NCBI GenBank assembly: GCA_005240145.1
Contig: SBAS01000086.1
Location: forward strand, 1 to 37,357
Direction: 5' to 3'
Length of the DNA: 37,357 nucleotides
DNA from: Nitrosomonadales bacterium
GTDB lineage: Bacteria > Pseudomonadota > Gammaproteobacteria > Burkholderiales > SG8-39
Of the stretch, positions 22,318-31,752 are shown one piece after another. Under the pieces are notes generated by a model. The model was given only the letters and a program-made list of their open reading frames with translations. It did no database searches and had not been told where the DNA came from. Each line of letters starts with the position of its first letter. Position 1 is the first letter of the stretch. A program made the position numbers and the translations under genes.

Positions 22318-25300
22318 TCAAGCGCCAGGCACGTCAAGCAGTTCGACGCCGGCCTTTCGCAGCGCGGCGTTGAGGGCCTTCAATTCGCCGCCCGCAAGCG
22401 CCTTCAGACGGGCTACTTGAGCATCCACATTGGCGATCGCTTCGTCGCTGACTTGGCTGGCTTGGCTTGTCGGCGCCTCGTCCGCAATGGCCACCAGGCC
22501 AATCAGGTCCGACAGATCGTCGCTCAATCCCCCGGCGTGGCGCAGCACGTCGCGCGGCGACTCGCGCTTGGGGTTCACCAGATGGCCTTCGATCGTTTCC
22601 AGCGCGGCGAGTGCTGAAGTTGCACGTTTGAGCAGGCCGGCATCGGCTTTGGGCAGACGCTTGGCCAGTTCGCGCAGCTGTTGCTTGAGCCTGCGCAGAG
22701 CGTCGACCGATTTATTGAGCAGGGCCAGCGCCGCATTCAGGCGCAAGAGCAGGGCGAGTTGCTGATCGAAAGACCGCTGCGAGGTCTTGAGTCGCGGATC
22801 TTTCAGGACGGCAAAGGATGCTTGCAGCTTGGCGCCGCCGGCCTCGAGTACCACCACATAGTTTCCAGGCGTGGCAGTGGGACCCGCGATACCATCCGAC
22901 TCCTCGGCCAGCGGCTTGTTCCTGCGTTCGAAAAGCGCTGTATCGGGCTTGCCCGGTCCAGTGTGCTTCAAGTCCCAGACAAAGCGGTTCAGGCCGGGCT
23001 GGGCCTCGGGCCGCTTGGCGGCCTCCAGGGCGGCGTCATCGCTGGCATAGGCGCGAATCTCCCGCCCGCGCGCGTCCAGTATTGACAGCTTGACCACGCC
23101 CTTGAAGCCATCGGGCAGTTGGTAATAAAGGATGGCGCCGTGGGGTGGGTTCTCTCCTACAGTCAGAAAGCGCCGAACCTTCTTGCCGCTGGGCAGCTGA
23201 ACCATCTCGCTCGCGCCGTCGATGCCGAACGCGGGGCCGTAGCTGAGGCCCTTCTTGGCAAACAGGCTGCCTGCGCTCCAGGAAAGCCGCATGCGGACGG
23301 TGTCGCGCGGCCTGACCAGTTGCACCTGCGTGCGCGTCGGCTTGAGCTCGCGCAGGGGAGAAATGTCGTCAAGAATCCAGAACGAACGGCCATGCGTGGC
23401 CGCTACCAGGTCGCTGCCCTTGATTTTGAGGTCATAGACCGGCGCGACGGGGAAGCCGCCTTTCATGCGCGCCCAATGCTTGCCGTCGTCCTGGCTGAAG
23501 AAAACGCCGGTCTCGGTCCCAACGAAGAGCAGGCCCGCACGCACCGGGTCGGCGCGCACCACGCGCGTGATCTCGTTGCCCGGCAGGTCACCGGTGATCG
23601 AGCGCCAGCTCTTGCCGCCATCGCGCGTGACAAACAGATAGGGCCGGTAGTCGGCGAGCTTGTAACGGGTGGCGCTCACATACACGGTGTCGGCATCCTG
23701 CGCGGAAATCTCCACGCAACCCACATAGGCCAGCTTGGGCATGCCCTTGGGCGTGACGTTCCGCCAGCTGCGTCCATGGTCGCGCGTCACCTGCACCAGG
23801 CCGTCGTCGGTGGAGGCCCAGATCTCGCGCTTGCGCTGGCGCGAAATGGCCAGACTGGCGCAGGTGGCGTGTACCTCGGCACCCGCGGTGTCATGGGTGA
23901 GGCTGCCGCCGGAATAGCCTTGGCGGCTCGGCTCATTCAAACTCAGGTCGGGTGAAATCGCCGTCCAGCTTGCCCCTTCGTCCCGCGTGTAGAACACCCG
24001 GTTGCCGCCGGCGTACAGGGTCTTGGGATCGGAGGGCGCAAACACCAGCGGGAAGGTCCAGGCGAAGCGGTATTTCAGGTCGCGCGGGGCCACGCCACGG
24101 GATTTCTCCGGCCAGACATTGACCAGGCGGATCTGCCTCGTGCGGTGGTCGTAGCGTTGCAGCGCGCCCGCGCCGCCGGGGCTGGAACCTACTGCGCCGC
24201 AATAGACGATGTCGGGGTCTTCGGGATGCACGGCGATGAAGCCGCTTTCTCCCGTGCCGGGGTAGGAGCAGTCTCCCATGCCGATGGTGCCCCACTCGGA
24301 AGCGTTGGGCACACTGATCGAGGTGTTGTCCTGCTGCGTGCCATAGACGCGATACGGGTACTGGTTGTCCACATCCAGGCGGTAGAACTGCGCCGTGTTC
24401 TGGTTGTAGATGGAAGACCAGGAGCCGCCGCCGTTGAAGGAGACGCAGGCGCCGCCGTCGTTGCCCTCGATCATGCGCTGCGGATTCTTCGGGTCGATCC
24501 ACAAATCGTGGTTGTCGCCGTGCGGCGTGGTCACCTCGGCGAAACTGGTTCCACCGTCGGTGGACTTCCACATCTGCAGGTTGGTCACGTACACCGTGTC
24601 GGCATGTCCCGGATCGGCAAACACATGCGTGTAGTACCAGGGCCGGTGCATCAGGTCGCGGTTGCTGCTGACCTGCGTCCAGTTCGTGCCGTAATCGTCC
24701 GTGCGGTACAGGCCGGTCTTGTCGCCTTCGGCTTCCACCAGCGCAAAAACTCTTCCCGCGCGCGCCGCCGAGACCGTCACGCCATGCTTGCCCAGTAAGC
24801 CGCCGGGCAGGCCGTTGTGGCCCGAGAGCTCCTCCCAGCTGTCGCCCCCGTCCATCGAACGGTACAGGCCGCTGCCGGGCCCGCCACTGTCGAGGTTCCA
24901 GAAGTTGCGCCGCGCGCGCCAGAAGGCGGCGAACAGGATGCGCGGGTTGTGCGGGTCCATCGACAAATCCACCGCGCCGGCGTCCGGGCCCTTGTACAAA
25001 ATCTTGGCCCAGCTCTTTCCCCCGTCGCTGGAGCGAAACACGCCGCGCTCCCTGTTCGGCCCAAAGGCGTCGCCGAGGGCGGCGACATAGACCAGGTCGG
25101 GGTTGGCGGGGTGAACGCAGATGCGGCCCACATGCCGCGTCTCTTTGAGCCCCACAGACTGCCAACTGCGTCCGGCGTCCGACGAGCGATAGACGCCATC
25201 GCCATAGGACACGTCGATGCGGATCGTGGTCTCGCCCGTGCCGGCATAAATCACGTTCGGGTCCGAGCCGGCGACGCAGATCGCGCCAATCGCCGCGCTG

Positions 25301-25509
25301 CCCAGGAAGTCATCCGATACGCAACGCCAATACAGGCCGCCGTCCTCGGTCTTCCAAATGCCGCCAGCGCAGGCGCCGAAGTAAAAGCGCATGGCGTTGT
25401 GCGGATCGCCCGCCACCGCCACGACACGCCCGCCGCGCGGCGGACCGATGCAGCGCCATTTCAGAGCGTCGAACTGCGTGGTTCCATCCTGTCGCGCGCG
25501 CTTAGCCAT
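22318..25509 (-). CDS. Large Asp-box (BNR/sortilin-like) beta-propeller protein
   Basis: A 1063-residue protein made mostly of beta-propeller blades. At least nine Asp-box motifs (S/TxDxGxxW) are visible: SSDAGRSW, SSDGGKSW, SMDGGDSW, TDDYGTNW, STDGGTSF, TRDEGASW, TRDHGRSW, TRDGGKSW and SQDDGKHW. The opening FDALKWRCIGPPRGGRVVAV is typical of the WD40/YVTN/BNR-like 'glycosyl hydrolase' group related to sortilin/VPS10 propellers. After about residue 780 comes a non-propeller part (a beta domain, then a charged helical region near residues 920-1060). The ATG at 25509 follows GGAG at good distance; a longer form to 25581 has no ribosome site. No signal peptide is visible, unlike many relatives. 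Function is unknown; catalytic activity is not established for this group. Confidence 0.85.
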   Translation of the reverse strand: MAKRARQDGTTQFDALKWRCIGPPRGGRVVAVAGDPHNAMRFYFGACAGGIWKTEDGGLYWRCVSDDFLGSAAIGAICVAGSDPNVIYAGTGETTIRIDVSYGDGVYRSSDAGRSWQSVGLKETRHVGRICVHPANPDLVYVAALGDAFGPNRERGVFRSSDGGKSWAKILYKGPDAGAVDLSMDPHNPRILFAAFWRARRNFWNLDSGGPGSGLYRSMDGGDSWEELSGHNGLPGGLLGKHGVTVSAARAGRVFALVEAEGDKTGLYRTDDYGTNWTQVSSNRDLMHRPWYYTHVFADPGHADTVYVTNLQMWKSTDGGTSFAEVTTPHGDNHDLWIDPKNPQRMIEGNDGGACVSFNGGGSWSSIYNQNTAQFYRLDVDNQYPYRVYGTQQDNTSISVPNASEWGTIGMGDCSYPGTGESGFIAVHPEDPDIVYCGAVGSSPGGAGALQRYDHRTRQIRLVNVWPEKSRGVAPRDLKYRFAWTFPLVFAPSDPKTLYAGGNRVFYTRDEGASWTAISPDLSLNEPSRQGYSGGSLTHDTAGAEVHATCASLAISRQRKREIWASTDDGLVQVTRDHGRSWRNVTPKGMPKLAYVGCVEISAQDADTVYVSATRYKLADYRPYLFVTRDGGKSWRSITGDLPGNEITRVVRADPVRAGLLFVGTETGVFFSQDDGKHWARMKGGFPVAPVYDLKIKGSDLVAATHGRSFWILDDISPLRELKPTRTQVQLVRPRDTVRMRLSWSAGSLFAKKGLSYGPAFGIDGASEMVQLPSGKKVRRFLTVGENPPHGAILYYQLPDGFKGVVKLSILDARGREIRAYASDDAALEAAKRPEAQPGLNRFVWDLKHTGPGKPDTALFERRNKPLAEESDGIAGPTATPGNYVVVLEAGGAKLQASFAVLKDPRLKTSQRSFDQQLALLLRLNAALALLNKSVDALRRLKQQLRELAKRLPKADAGLLKRATSALAALETIEGHLVNPKRESPRDVLRHAGGLSDDLSDLIGLVAIADEAPTSQASQVSDEAIANVDAQVARLKALAGGELKALNAALRKAGVELLDVPGA

Positions 25510-25557
25510 CGTGTCTCCAGAGCGGGGTTGGGGCGAGTCGGAAGAAGAATCGGTAGC

Positions 25558-25574
25558 GAAGCGGCATGCGCTTC
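25558..25574 (-). terminator. Weak hairpin after hemB
   Basis: GAAGCG (25558-25563) and CGCTTC (25569-25574) form a six-base-pair stem with a five-base loop, 13 bases past the hemB stop. No U-tract follows, so at most this is a weak or factor-assisted end of the hemB transcript. Confidence 0.25.
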
Positions 25575-25586
25575 TCGACACGGCGC

Positions 25587-26762
<1,176 letters not shown>

Positions 26763-26764
<2 letters not shown>

Positions 26765-27389
26765 ATTCCGGCGCCGGGCTGCGGCACTCCTGCCGCTGCT
26801 TCCGGAGCCATTCTTCGAGCAGCGCGCGCGCTTCCGCCACGCCCTCTGCACTCTTGCTCGAGAACAGCATCACTTCGGAGCTCATCGCCGCGGCGTCGAG
26901 AGCCGCGCGCGTGCCGGCGAGCGCTTTTGCGCCCTCTGCGCGCGTCAACTTGTCCGCTTTCGACAGCAGCACCAGGCGCGCGGCCTGGACCGGCCGCAGC
27001 CACTCCAGGAAATGCCGGTCGTTGGCCGTGAGCGGCCGGCGCGCGTCGGTCAGCACGACCACAGCCGCGAGGCTGCGCCGCTCCGTGAGGTAGCCACCGA
27101 TCAGCGCATCCCAGCTCGCGCGCAGGGTTTTTGGGGCCGCAGCGTGGCCGTAGCCCGGCAGGTCGGCCAGGCGGGCCCGCTCGCCAAGGTCGAAAAAGTT
27201 GATCGTCTGCGTGCGGCCCGGGGTCTTGCTGAAGAACGCGAGCCGCTTGCGGCCCGTGAGAGCGTTGATCGCACTCGACTTGCCGACGTTGGAACGCCCT
27301 GCGAAAGCGACCTCGGGCCCCGCTTCGGGCGGGAAATCCCGGGGCTTGGCGGCTGAAGTGAGGAAGCGCGCTTGCAGGAATGTGGACAA
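26763..27389 (-). CDS. engB: Ribosome biogenesis GTP-binding protein EngB/YsxC
   Basis: Essential GTPase for large-subunit assembly, 208 residues. The G motifs are G1 GRSNVGKSS, the switch segment TPGRTQTINFF, G3 DLPGYG, G4 with SKADK in place of TKAD, and G5 FSSKS. It starts at TTG 27389, which gives the family-typical LQARFLTSAAKPRDFPP opening; no ATG lies close by. The last codons are charged and the stop TAA sits on the T-tract of a terminator on the opposite strand. It is divergent from cytochrome c4. Confidence 0.95.
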
Positions 27390-27414
27390 GTGGCCGATGG
27401 TATGCCCAAACCAG

Positions 27415-27434
27415 GGAGGGCCTGTTTTCCCTCC
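27415..27434. promoter_or_regulatory. Inverted repeat and -10-like box in the engB / cytochrome c4 gap
   Basis: GGAGGG (27415-27420) and CCCTCC (27429-27434) form a perfect six-base inverted repeat with an eight-base spacer, 26 bases upstream of the engB start. Just to its right lies an AT-rich TAATAAAAT (27448-27456), a likely -10 region for cytochrome c4. The repeat could be an operator or a hairpin in the engB leader. Confidence 0.3.
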
Positions 27435-27492
27435 TCGCCGGAAATTCTAATAAAATCGTGGCTTTCCAACGTCAGGTTCAGGGAGCAGCCGC

Positions 27493-28131
27493 ATGATTCG
27501 ACAGTTGGCGTACGCCGCCAGCGCCGCCGCGTTGTTGTGCGCTGGAGCCGCTGTGGCCCAGGGCACGGGCAAGCCCGATGCGGCCAAGGGCCAGAGCATC
27601 GCGGCCCAGACCTGCGCCGCCTGCCACGCCGCCGATGGCAACAGTCCGGCGCCGGCGAACCCGAAACTCGCGGGCCAGTTCTACGATTACCTGCACCGGC
27701 AACTGATCCATTTCAAACCCCAGGCGGGCAAGAAGCCGGCGCGCGACAACCCGGTCATGGCGGGCATGGTGGCGAATCTTTCTGCCGCCGACCTGCAGAA
27801 CGTCGCCGCTTTCTACGCCTCCCAGAAGCTCAAGCCCGCGGCGGCGAAGGACAAGGAACTCGCCGCGCTGGGCCAGAAAATCTATCGCGGTGGCAATGCG
27901 GCCACCGCAGTGGCGGCCTGCGCCGGCTGCCATGGCCCCACCGGCGCGGGCATGCCCGCGCAATACCCGCGCATCTCAGGCCAGTTCGCCGAATACATCG
28001 AAGCGCAGCTCAAGGCGTTTCGCTCCGGGACCCGCACCAACGATCCGAACGGCATGATGCGCGGCGTCGCCGCGCGCATGACGGACCGCGAGATCCAGGC
28101 TGTCGCAGAATACGTCGCAGGCTTGCGCTGA
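27493..28131 (+). CDS. Cytochrome c4 (diheme, periplasmic)
   Basis: A 212-residue diheme cytochrome with a signal peptide ending AAVAQ (about residue 23). Heme sites are CAACH (41-45) and CAGCH (143-147). The two halves are repeats of one cytochrome domain, with candidate axial methionines in NPVMAGM (near 89) and NGMMRG. This is the c4 pattern, an electron donor to cbb3- or aa3-type oxidases. The start has GGGAG eight bases upstream. The engB-c4 pairing is widely conserved in Beta- and Gammaproteobacteria. Confidence 0.93.
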   Translation: MIRQLAYAASAAALLCAGAAVAQGTGKPDAAKGQSIAAQTCAACHAADGNSPAPANPKLAGQFYDYLHRQLIHFKPQAGKKPARDNPVMAGMVANLSAADLQNVAAFYASQKLKPAAAKDKELAALGQKIYRGGNAATAVAACAGCHGPTGAGMPAQYPRISGQFAEYIEAQLKAFRSGTRTNDPNGMMRGVAARMTDREIQAVAEYVAGLR

Positions 28132-28243
28132 TCGCCCTATTGGAGTGGCGTGGAATAAGTCGCCGTAGCCTGCTGTTCACTTGAGTTGCAGAGAACGCTG
28201 CTGCCTGTTCGAGCGTCACCTTCAACCGAGTGAGGAGAACCGA

Positions 28244-28702
28244 ATGAAAAAGAGCTTGCTGGCGACCGGCGTGGTCCTTGTGTTAGGGGCAGGTTTTGCG
28301 GCCTCGGCCGTTGCCCAGGTCAAACCCGAAGTACTGGTGAAGCAACGTCAGGCGGCGATGACGCTACAGGGCAAGTATCTGGGCCCGATCGGCGGCATGC
28401 TGAAGGGAAATATTCCGTACAACGCCGACACGGTCGCGATCAACGCTACGTTTCTGGAGAACCTCGCCCGCATGCCGTGGGACGGCTTCGCCGAGAGCAC
28501 CAGGGGCGAGAAAAGCGCGACCAAGCCCGAAGCTTTTACTGACGCGGCGAAATTCAGGGCTGCTGCGGATATGCTGGAGGCTGAAACGGCCAAGCTCGGT
28601 GCAGCGGCGCGCGCGAAAAACGAAGCCGGGGTACGGGCGAGTTTCGGCGGCGTGGCCAAGTCCTGCGGCAGCTGTCACGACGCCTACCGCGTTAAACAGT
28701 AA
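28244..28702 (+). CDS. Cytochrome c' / c556 family protein
   Basis: A 152-residue periplasmic four-helix cytochrome. The signal peptide MKKSLLATGVVLVLGAG ends near AVAQ (residue 24). VKQRQAAM lies in helix one, and the single C-terminal heme site is CGSCH (141-145) followed by DAYRVKQ, the family arrangement. The RxxxM pattern suggests methionine ligation as in c556 rather than a five-coordinate c' heme. The ATG at 28244 with GAGGAGA at 28232-28238 is preferred over a longer frame from 28181. A diheme cytochrome gene follows at once. Confidence 0.92.
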   Translation: MKKSLLATGVVLVLGAGFAASAVAQVKPEVLVKQRQAAMTLQGKYLGPIGGMLKGNIPYNADTVAINATFLENLARMPWDGFAESTRGEKSATKPEAFTDAAKFRAAADMLEAETAKLGAAARAKNEAGVRASFGGVAKSCGSCHDAYRVKQ

Positions 28703-28733
28703 GCAAGCGCGATTGCCGGGAGTGCACGCATCG

Positions 28734-29606
28734 GTGCGCGCGCTGCCGCGTGCGTGGTGTTGCGTCGCGCTGATCGTGCTGCTAGTGGCAAAGCACGGCG
28801 CTGCGTCGGCACAGGGTGACGCAAAGCGCGGCGCTTACCTCGCCAAAGCGGCGGGCTGCATCGGTTGTCATACTGAGGCGAAGGAAAGCGCAACACCTTA
28901 CGCGGGCGGTCGTGCGCTGAAGACGCCGTTCGGCACCTTCTATGGGCCGAATATCACGCCGCACCCGATTGCGGGCGTGGGCCGCTGGAGCGAAGCGGAT
29001 TTCGTGCGGGCGATGCGTCTGGGCCTGCGGCCGGATGGCGCGCACTATTTCCCCGCGTTTCCCTATCCTTCGTTCACGCGCATCAACGATGCCGATCTGC
29101 GCGATCTCTGGTCGTATCTGCGCGCGCTGCCCCCGAGCGCGCGTCCCAGCCAGGCCCACGACCTGCGTTTCCCGTTCGGCTGGCGCTTTCTCGTCGTGGG
29201 GTGGAAATGGTTTTTCTTCTCGCCCGGCGCGTTTGCCGCTGACCCCAAGCGAACGCCGCTCCTCGAGCGCGGCGCCTACCTTGTCGAGGCGCTCGGTCAT
29301 TGTGCTGAATGCCACACGCCGCGCAATTTTCTCGGTGGGCTGAAGCGCGACCGCTGGCTCGCTGGCACGGCGAAGGGGCCTGACGGCGACCGCGTGCCGA
29401 ACCTTACTCCGGCCAGGCTCAAGAAATGGGGTGACGGCGAGCTGAAAAGCTTCCTGCAGACCGGGATGACGCCGGACGGCGATGTGGTTGCCGAGACGAT
29501 GGGCGAAGTCATCCGCAATACCACCGGCGAGCTCACGCCTCCGGATCTTGCGGCGATGATCGCCTACCTGCGCGCGCTTCCGCCCATCGCCGACGAGCCC
29601 AAATGA
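28734..29606 (+). CDS. Diheme c-type cytochrome (dehydrogenase-subunit-like)
   Basis: A periplasmic cytochrome of 290 residues with heme sites CIGCH (42-46) and CAECH (190-194). The sequence around the first heme (GAYLAKAAGCIGCH, later FGTFYGPNITPHPIAG and GRWSEADFVRAMR) matches cytochrome subunits of membrane alcohol and gluconate dehydrogenases, although those carry three hemes. GTG at 28734 is preferred: it gives a clean signal peptide (MRALPRAW, hydrophobic core, AASAQ). GTG 28722 and TTG 28713 are alternatives. A hydrophobic stretch WRFLVVGWKWFFF near residues 150-162 could anchor it or pack against a partner. No dehydrogenase gene is adjacent. Confidence 0.85.
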   Translation: MRALPRAWCCVALIVLLVAKHGAASAQGDAKRGAYLAKAAGCIGCHTEAKESATPYAGGRALKTPFGTFYGPNITPHPIAGVGRWSEADFVRAMRLGLRPDGAHYFPAFPYPSFTRINDADLRDLWSYLRALPPSARPSQAHDLRFPFGWRFLVVGWKWFFFSPGAFAADPKRTPLLERGAYLVEALGHCAECHTPRNFLGGLKRDRWLAGTAKGPDGDRVPNLTPARLKKWGDGELKSFLQTGMTPDGDVVAETMGEVIRNTTGELTPPDLAAMIAYLRALPPIADEPK

Positions 29607-29613
29607 GGATTTG

Positions 29614-29635
29614 AGCGCGGCGGAGCGCTGTTCTT
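29614..29635 (+). terminator. Weak candidate terminator after the diheme cytochrome
   Basis: AGCGC (29614-29618) pairs with GCGCT (29625-29629) across a six-base loop and is followed by GTTCTT. The stem is short and the T-tract imperfect. Confidence 0.3.
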
Positions 29636-29679
29636 GCACTAGCTGACGGAATAGCGGCGCGGGTAGACTGTTAATCCCC

Positions 29680-30183
29680 GTGAGCGACGCTGAAGACATC
29701 GTCGTACTGATCCCGCGCCTGCGGCGCTATGCGCGGGCGCTGGCCGGGGAGCACAATGCGGCCGACGACCTGGTGCAGGACACGCTCGAGCGCGCCTGGT
29801 CCAAGCTGCACCTCTACCGGCGCGGCACCGACCTGAGAGCGTGGCTGTTTACGGTGATGCACAATGTGTATGTCAATCAGCGCCGCGCGGCGCGCAACAA
29901 CGTTCCGCTGGATGAAGACATGCCGGAACTCGCGCAGCCGGCGCGCGAGACCGACACGCTGGTGCTGCGGGATCTCGATGCCGCCATCCGTCGTCTGGCG
30001 CCGGAGCAGCGCGAGGTCCTACTGCTGGTGGCGCTCGAAGACATGAGCTACGGCGAGGCCGCGGAAGCCCTCGGCGTGCCCATCGGCACCGTGATGTCGC
30101 GCCTGTCGCGCGGCTGGGAAAAACTGCGCGCCATGCTCTCCGGCCTGCCGGCCGGCGGTAAGCAACTGAAGATCGTGAAATGA
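29680..30183 (+). CDS. ECF-type RNA polymerase sigma factor
   Basis: A 167-residue sigma-70 family protein with only regions 2 and 4. Region 2 spans about residues 10-75 (LRRYARALAGEHNAADDLVQ, then RAWLFTVMHNVYVNQRR). Region 4 has a helix-turn-helix at 122-150 (MSYGEAAEALGVPIGTVMSR). It starts at GTG 29680 without a strong ribosome site. The membrane protein that follows after three bases is its likely anti-sigma factor. Upstream, GGAAT (29648-29652) and TGTTAA (29669-29674) could be a self-recognised ECF promoter, but the match is loose. Confidence 0.92.
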   Translation: MSDAEDIVVLIPRLRRYARALAGEHNAADDLVQDTLERAWSKLHLYRRGTDLRAWLFTVMHNVYVNQRRAARNNVPLDEDMPELAQPARETDTLVLRDLDAAIRRLAPEQREVLLLVALEDMSYGEAAEALGVPIGTVMSRLSRGWEKLRAMLSGLPAGGKQLKIVK

Positions 30184-30186
30184 ACC

Positions 30187-30879
30187 ATGGCTAGCACGCC
30201 GCAGGAAGATGCCGAGCTGAAGGCGCTGTCACAGGCGCTGCATCAGCTCTACGACCCGGTGCTCGACGAGCCGGTGCCGGAGAGGCTGCGTGCGCGTAAT
30301 GTGAAGCACGCACGCTGGCGCAGCGTGGCAGTCGCGGCCGGCTGGGTCGCGCTCGGGCTTGGCGCCGGCGTCCTCGCAGGTTGGCAGCTGCATGACAGGC
30401 GTCCCGGCGTGCCGCCGCAGGCCGAGGTGCCCGGCTTCGTTAAGCGCGCGGCCGTCGCGCATGCGGTTTATTCGCCGGAAGTGCGCCATCCCGTCGAGGT
30501 CGGCGCTGACCAGGAACAGCACCTGGTAGCTTGGCTATCCAAGCGCCTGGGCGCGCCGCTACGCGCGCCCAAGCTGGAAGATGTGGGGTATTCCCTCGTC
30601 GGTGGCCGGCTGCTGCCCGATGAGAGCAGCGTCGCCGGCGCGCCCGCTTCGGTAGCCCAGTTCATGTACCAGTGCAAGCAGGGCACGCGAATCACTCTCT
30701 ACGTGCGTACCAATGCGGTGGGCAACCGCGAAACCGCGTTCCGCTTTGCAGCCGAAGGCAATGTAAAAGTGTTCTACTGGATCGACCGCAAGCTCGGCTA
30801 CGCGCTCTCCTCTGCTGACATCGGCAAGGATGTGCTGATGAACGTCGCCAACGCCGTCTACCAGCAGCTCAATCCCTAG
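30187..30879 (+). CDS. Membrane anti-sigma factor-like protein
   Basis: A 230-residue single-pass membrane protein: a cytoplasmic N-terminus of about 45 residues (helical, LDEPVPERLRARNVK), one transmembrane helix at about 46-67 (VAVAAGWVALGLGAGVLAGW) and a periplasmic domain of about 160 residues. The topology and the position directly after an ECF sigma gene fit an anti-sigma factor. The zinc-binding HxxxCxxC motif of ZAS anti-sigma factors is absent from the N-terminus. The periplasmic domain has one cysteine (QFMYQCKQG) and no family I can name. Confidence 0.8.
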   Translation: MASTPQEDAELKALSQALHQLYDPVLDEPVPERLRARNVKHARWRSVAVAAGWVALGLGAGVLAGWQLHDRRPGVPPQAEVPGFVKRAAVAHAVYSPEVRHPVEVGADQEQHLVAWLSKRLGAPLRAPKLEDVGYSLVGGRLLPDESSVAGAPASVAQFMYQCKQGTRITLYVRTNAVGNRETAFRFAAEGNVKVFYWIDRKLGYALSSADIGKDVLMNVANAVYQQLNP

Positions 30880-30886
30880 CCGGGCC

Positions 30887-31711
30887 TCACTCGCGCGGCG
30901 CTGGACGGATCAGGTAACCGCCGGATTTCTCGTCGCGCTCAAGCACCACGAACTTTCTTTTCTTGGCCTCCTCGAGCAGGTCCGAGAAGGCGCGGAAACC
31001 GTAGTAAGACTCGTTGAAGCCGGGCTTTCTGCGCTTCAGGGCCTGCTTCACCATCGAGCCCCAGATTTTCTCGCCTTCGCCGCGCTCGGCGATCAGCGCA
31101 TCGAGGGTCTCCAGCACCAGGTCGATCACTTCCTGCACCTTGTCCTCGCCCGCGGGGGCGTCCTTGTCCTTGCCGGCGGTAGGCTGTCTGGGACCTTCGC
31201 GGCGTTTTTTCTGCGCCCGGCGCTTGGCCTCGTCCTCGCGCACCAGGTCGTCGTAGAAGATGAACTCGTCGCAGTTGGCGATGAGCAGATCGCTGGTGGA
31301 GTTCTTGACGCCGACGCCGATCACCACTTTCGCGTTCTCGCGCAGCTTGGAGACCAGCGGCGAAAAGTCCGAATCGCCGCTGATGATGACGAAGGTGTCG
31401 ACGTGGCCCTTGGTGTAACAGAGGTCGAGCGCATCGACCACCATGCGAATGTCGGCCGAGTTCTTGCCCGACTGGCGCACGTGCGGGATTTCGATCAGCT
31501 CGAAGGAAGCGCCGTGCATCGGCGCCTTGAAGTCCTTGTAGCGCTGCCAGTCGCAGTAGGCCTTCTTCACCACGATCGAGCCCTTGAGCAGCAGCCGCTC
31601 GAGCACGCGGTTGATGTCGAACTTGTCGTATTTCGCGTCCTGCACGCCGAGAGCGACGTTCTCGAAGTCGCAGAACAGCGCCATGCTTCTTGTTTCCGGG
31701 CTGCCAGCCAT
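30887..31711 (-). CDS. NYN domain protein with C-terminal OST-HTH/LOTUS domain
   Basis: A 274-residue protein of the LabA/DUF88 type. The N-terminal NYN (PIN-like) nuclease domain shows the acidic residues expected for metal binding: D15 (LFCDFENVA), D87 and D93 (SADIRMVVDALD), D113 and D115 (ISGDSDFSP). A charged linker (residues about 162-195, rich in K, R, E) leads to a winged-helix OST-HTH/LOTUS domain at about 200-268 (WGSMVKQALKRRKPGFNESY). LOTUS domains bind RNA, often G-rich or structured, so a role in RNA cleavage or RNA decay is likely (inference). The start at 31711 has CGGAGA upstream. Confidence 0.88.
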   Translation of the reverse strand: MAGSPETRSMALFCDFENVALGVQDAKYDKFDINRVLERLLLKGSIVVKKAYCDWQRYKDFKAPMHGASFELIEIPHVRQSGKNSADIRMVVDALDLCYTKGHVDTFVIISGDSDFSPLVSKLRENAKVVIGVGVKNSTSDLLIANCDEFIFYDDLVREDEAKRRAQKKRREGPRQPTAGKDKDAPAGEDKVQEVIDLVLETLDALIAERGEGEKIWGSMVKQALKRRKPGFNESYYGFRAFSDLLEEAKKRKFVVLERDEKSGGYLIRPAPRE

Positions 31712-31752
31712 GTTTCAAATCTCCGGTTGCTTCCGATGCTAGCATTCCCGCC

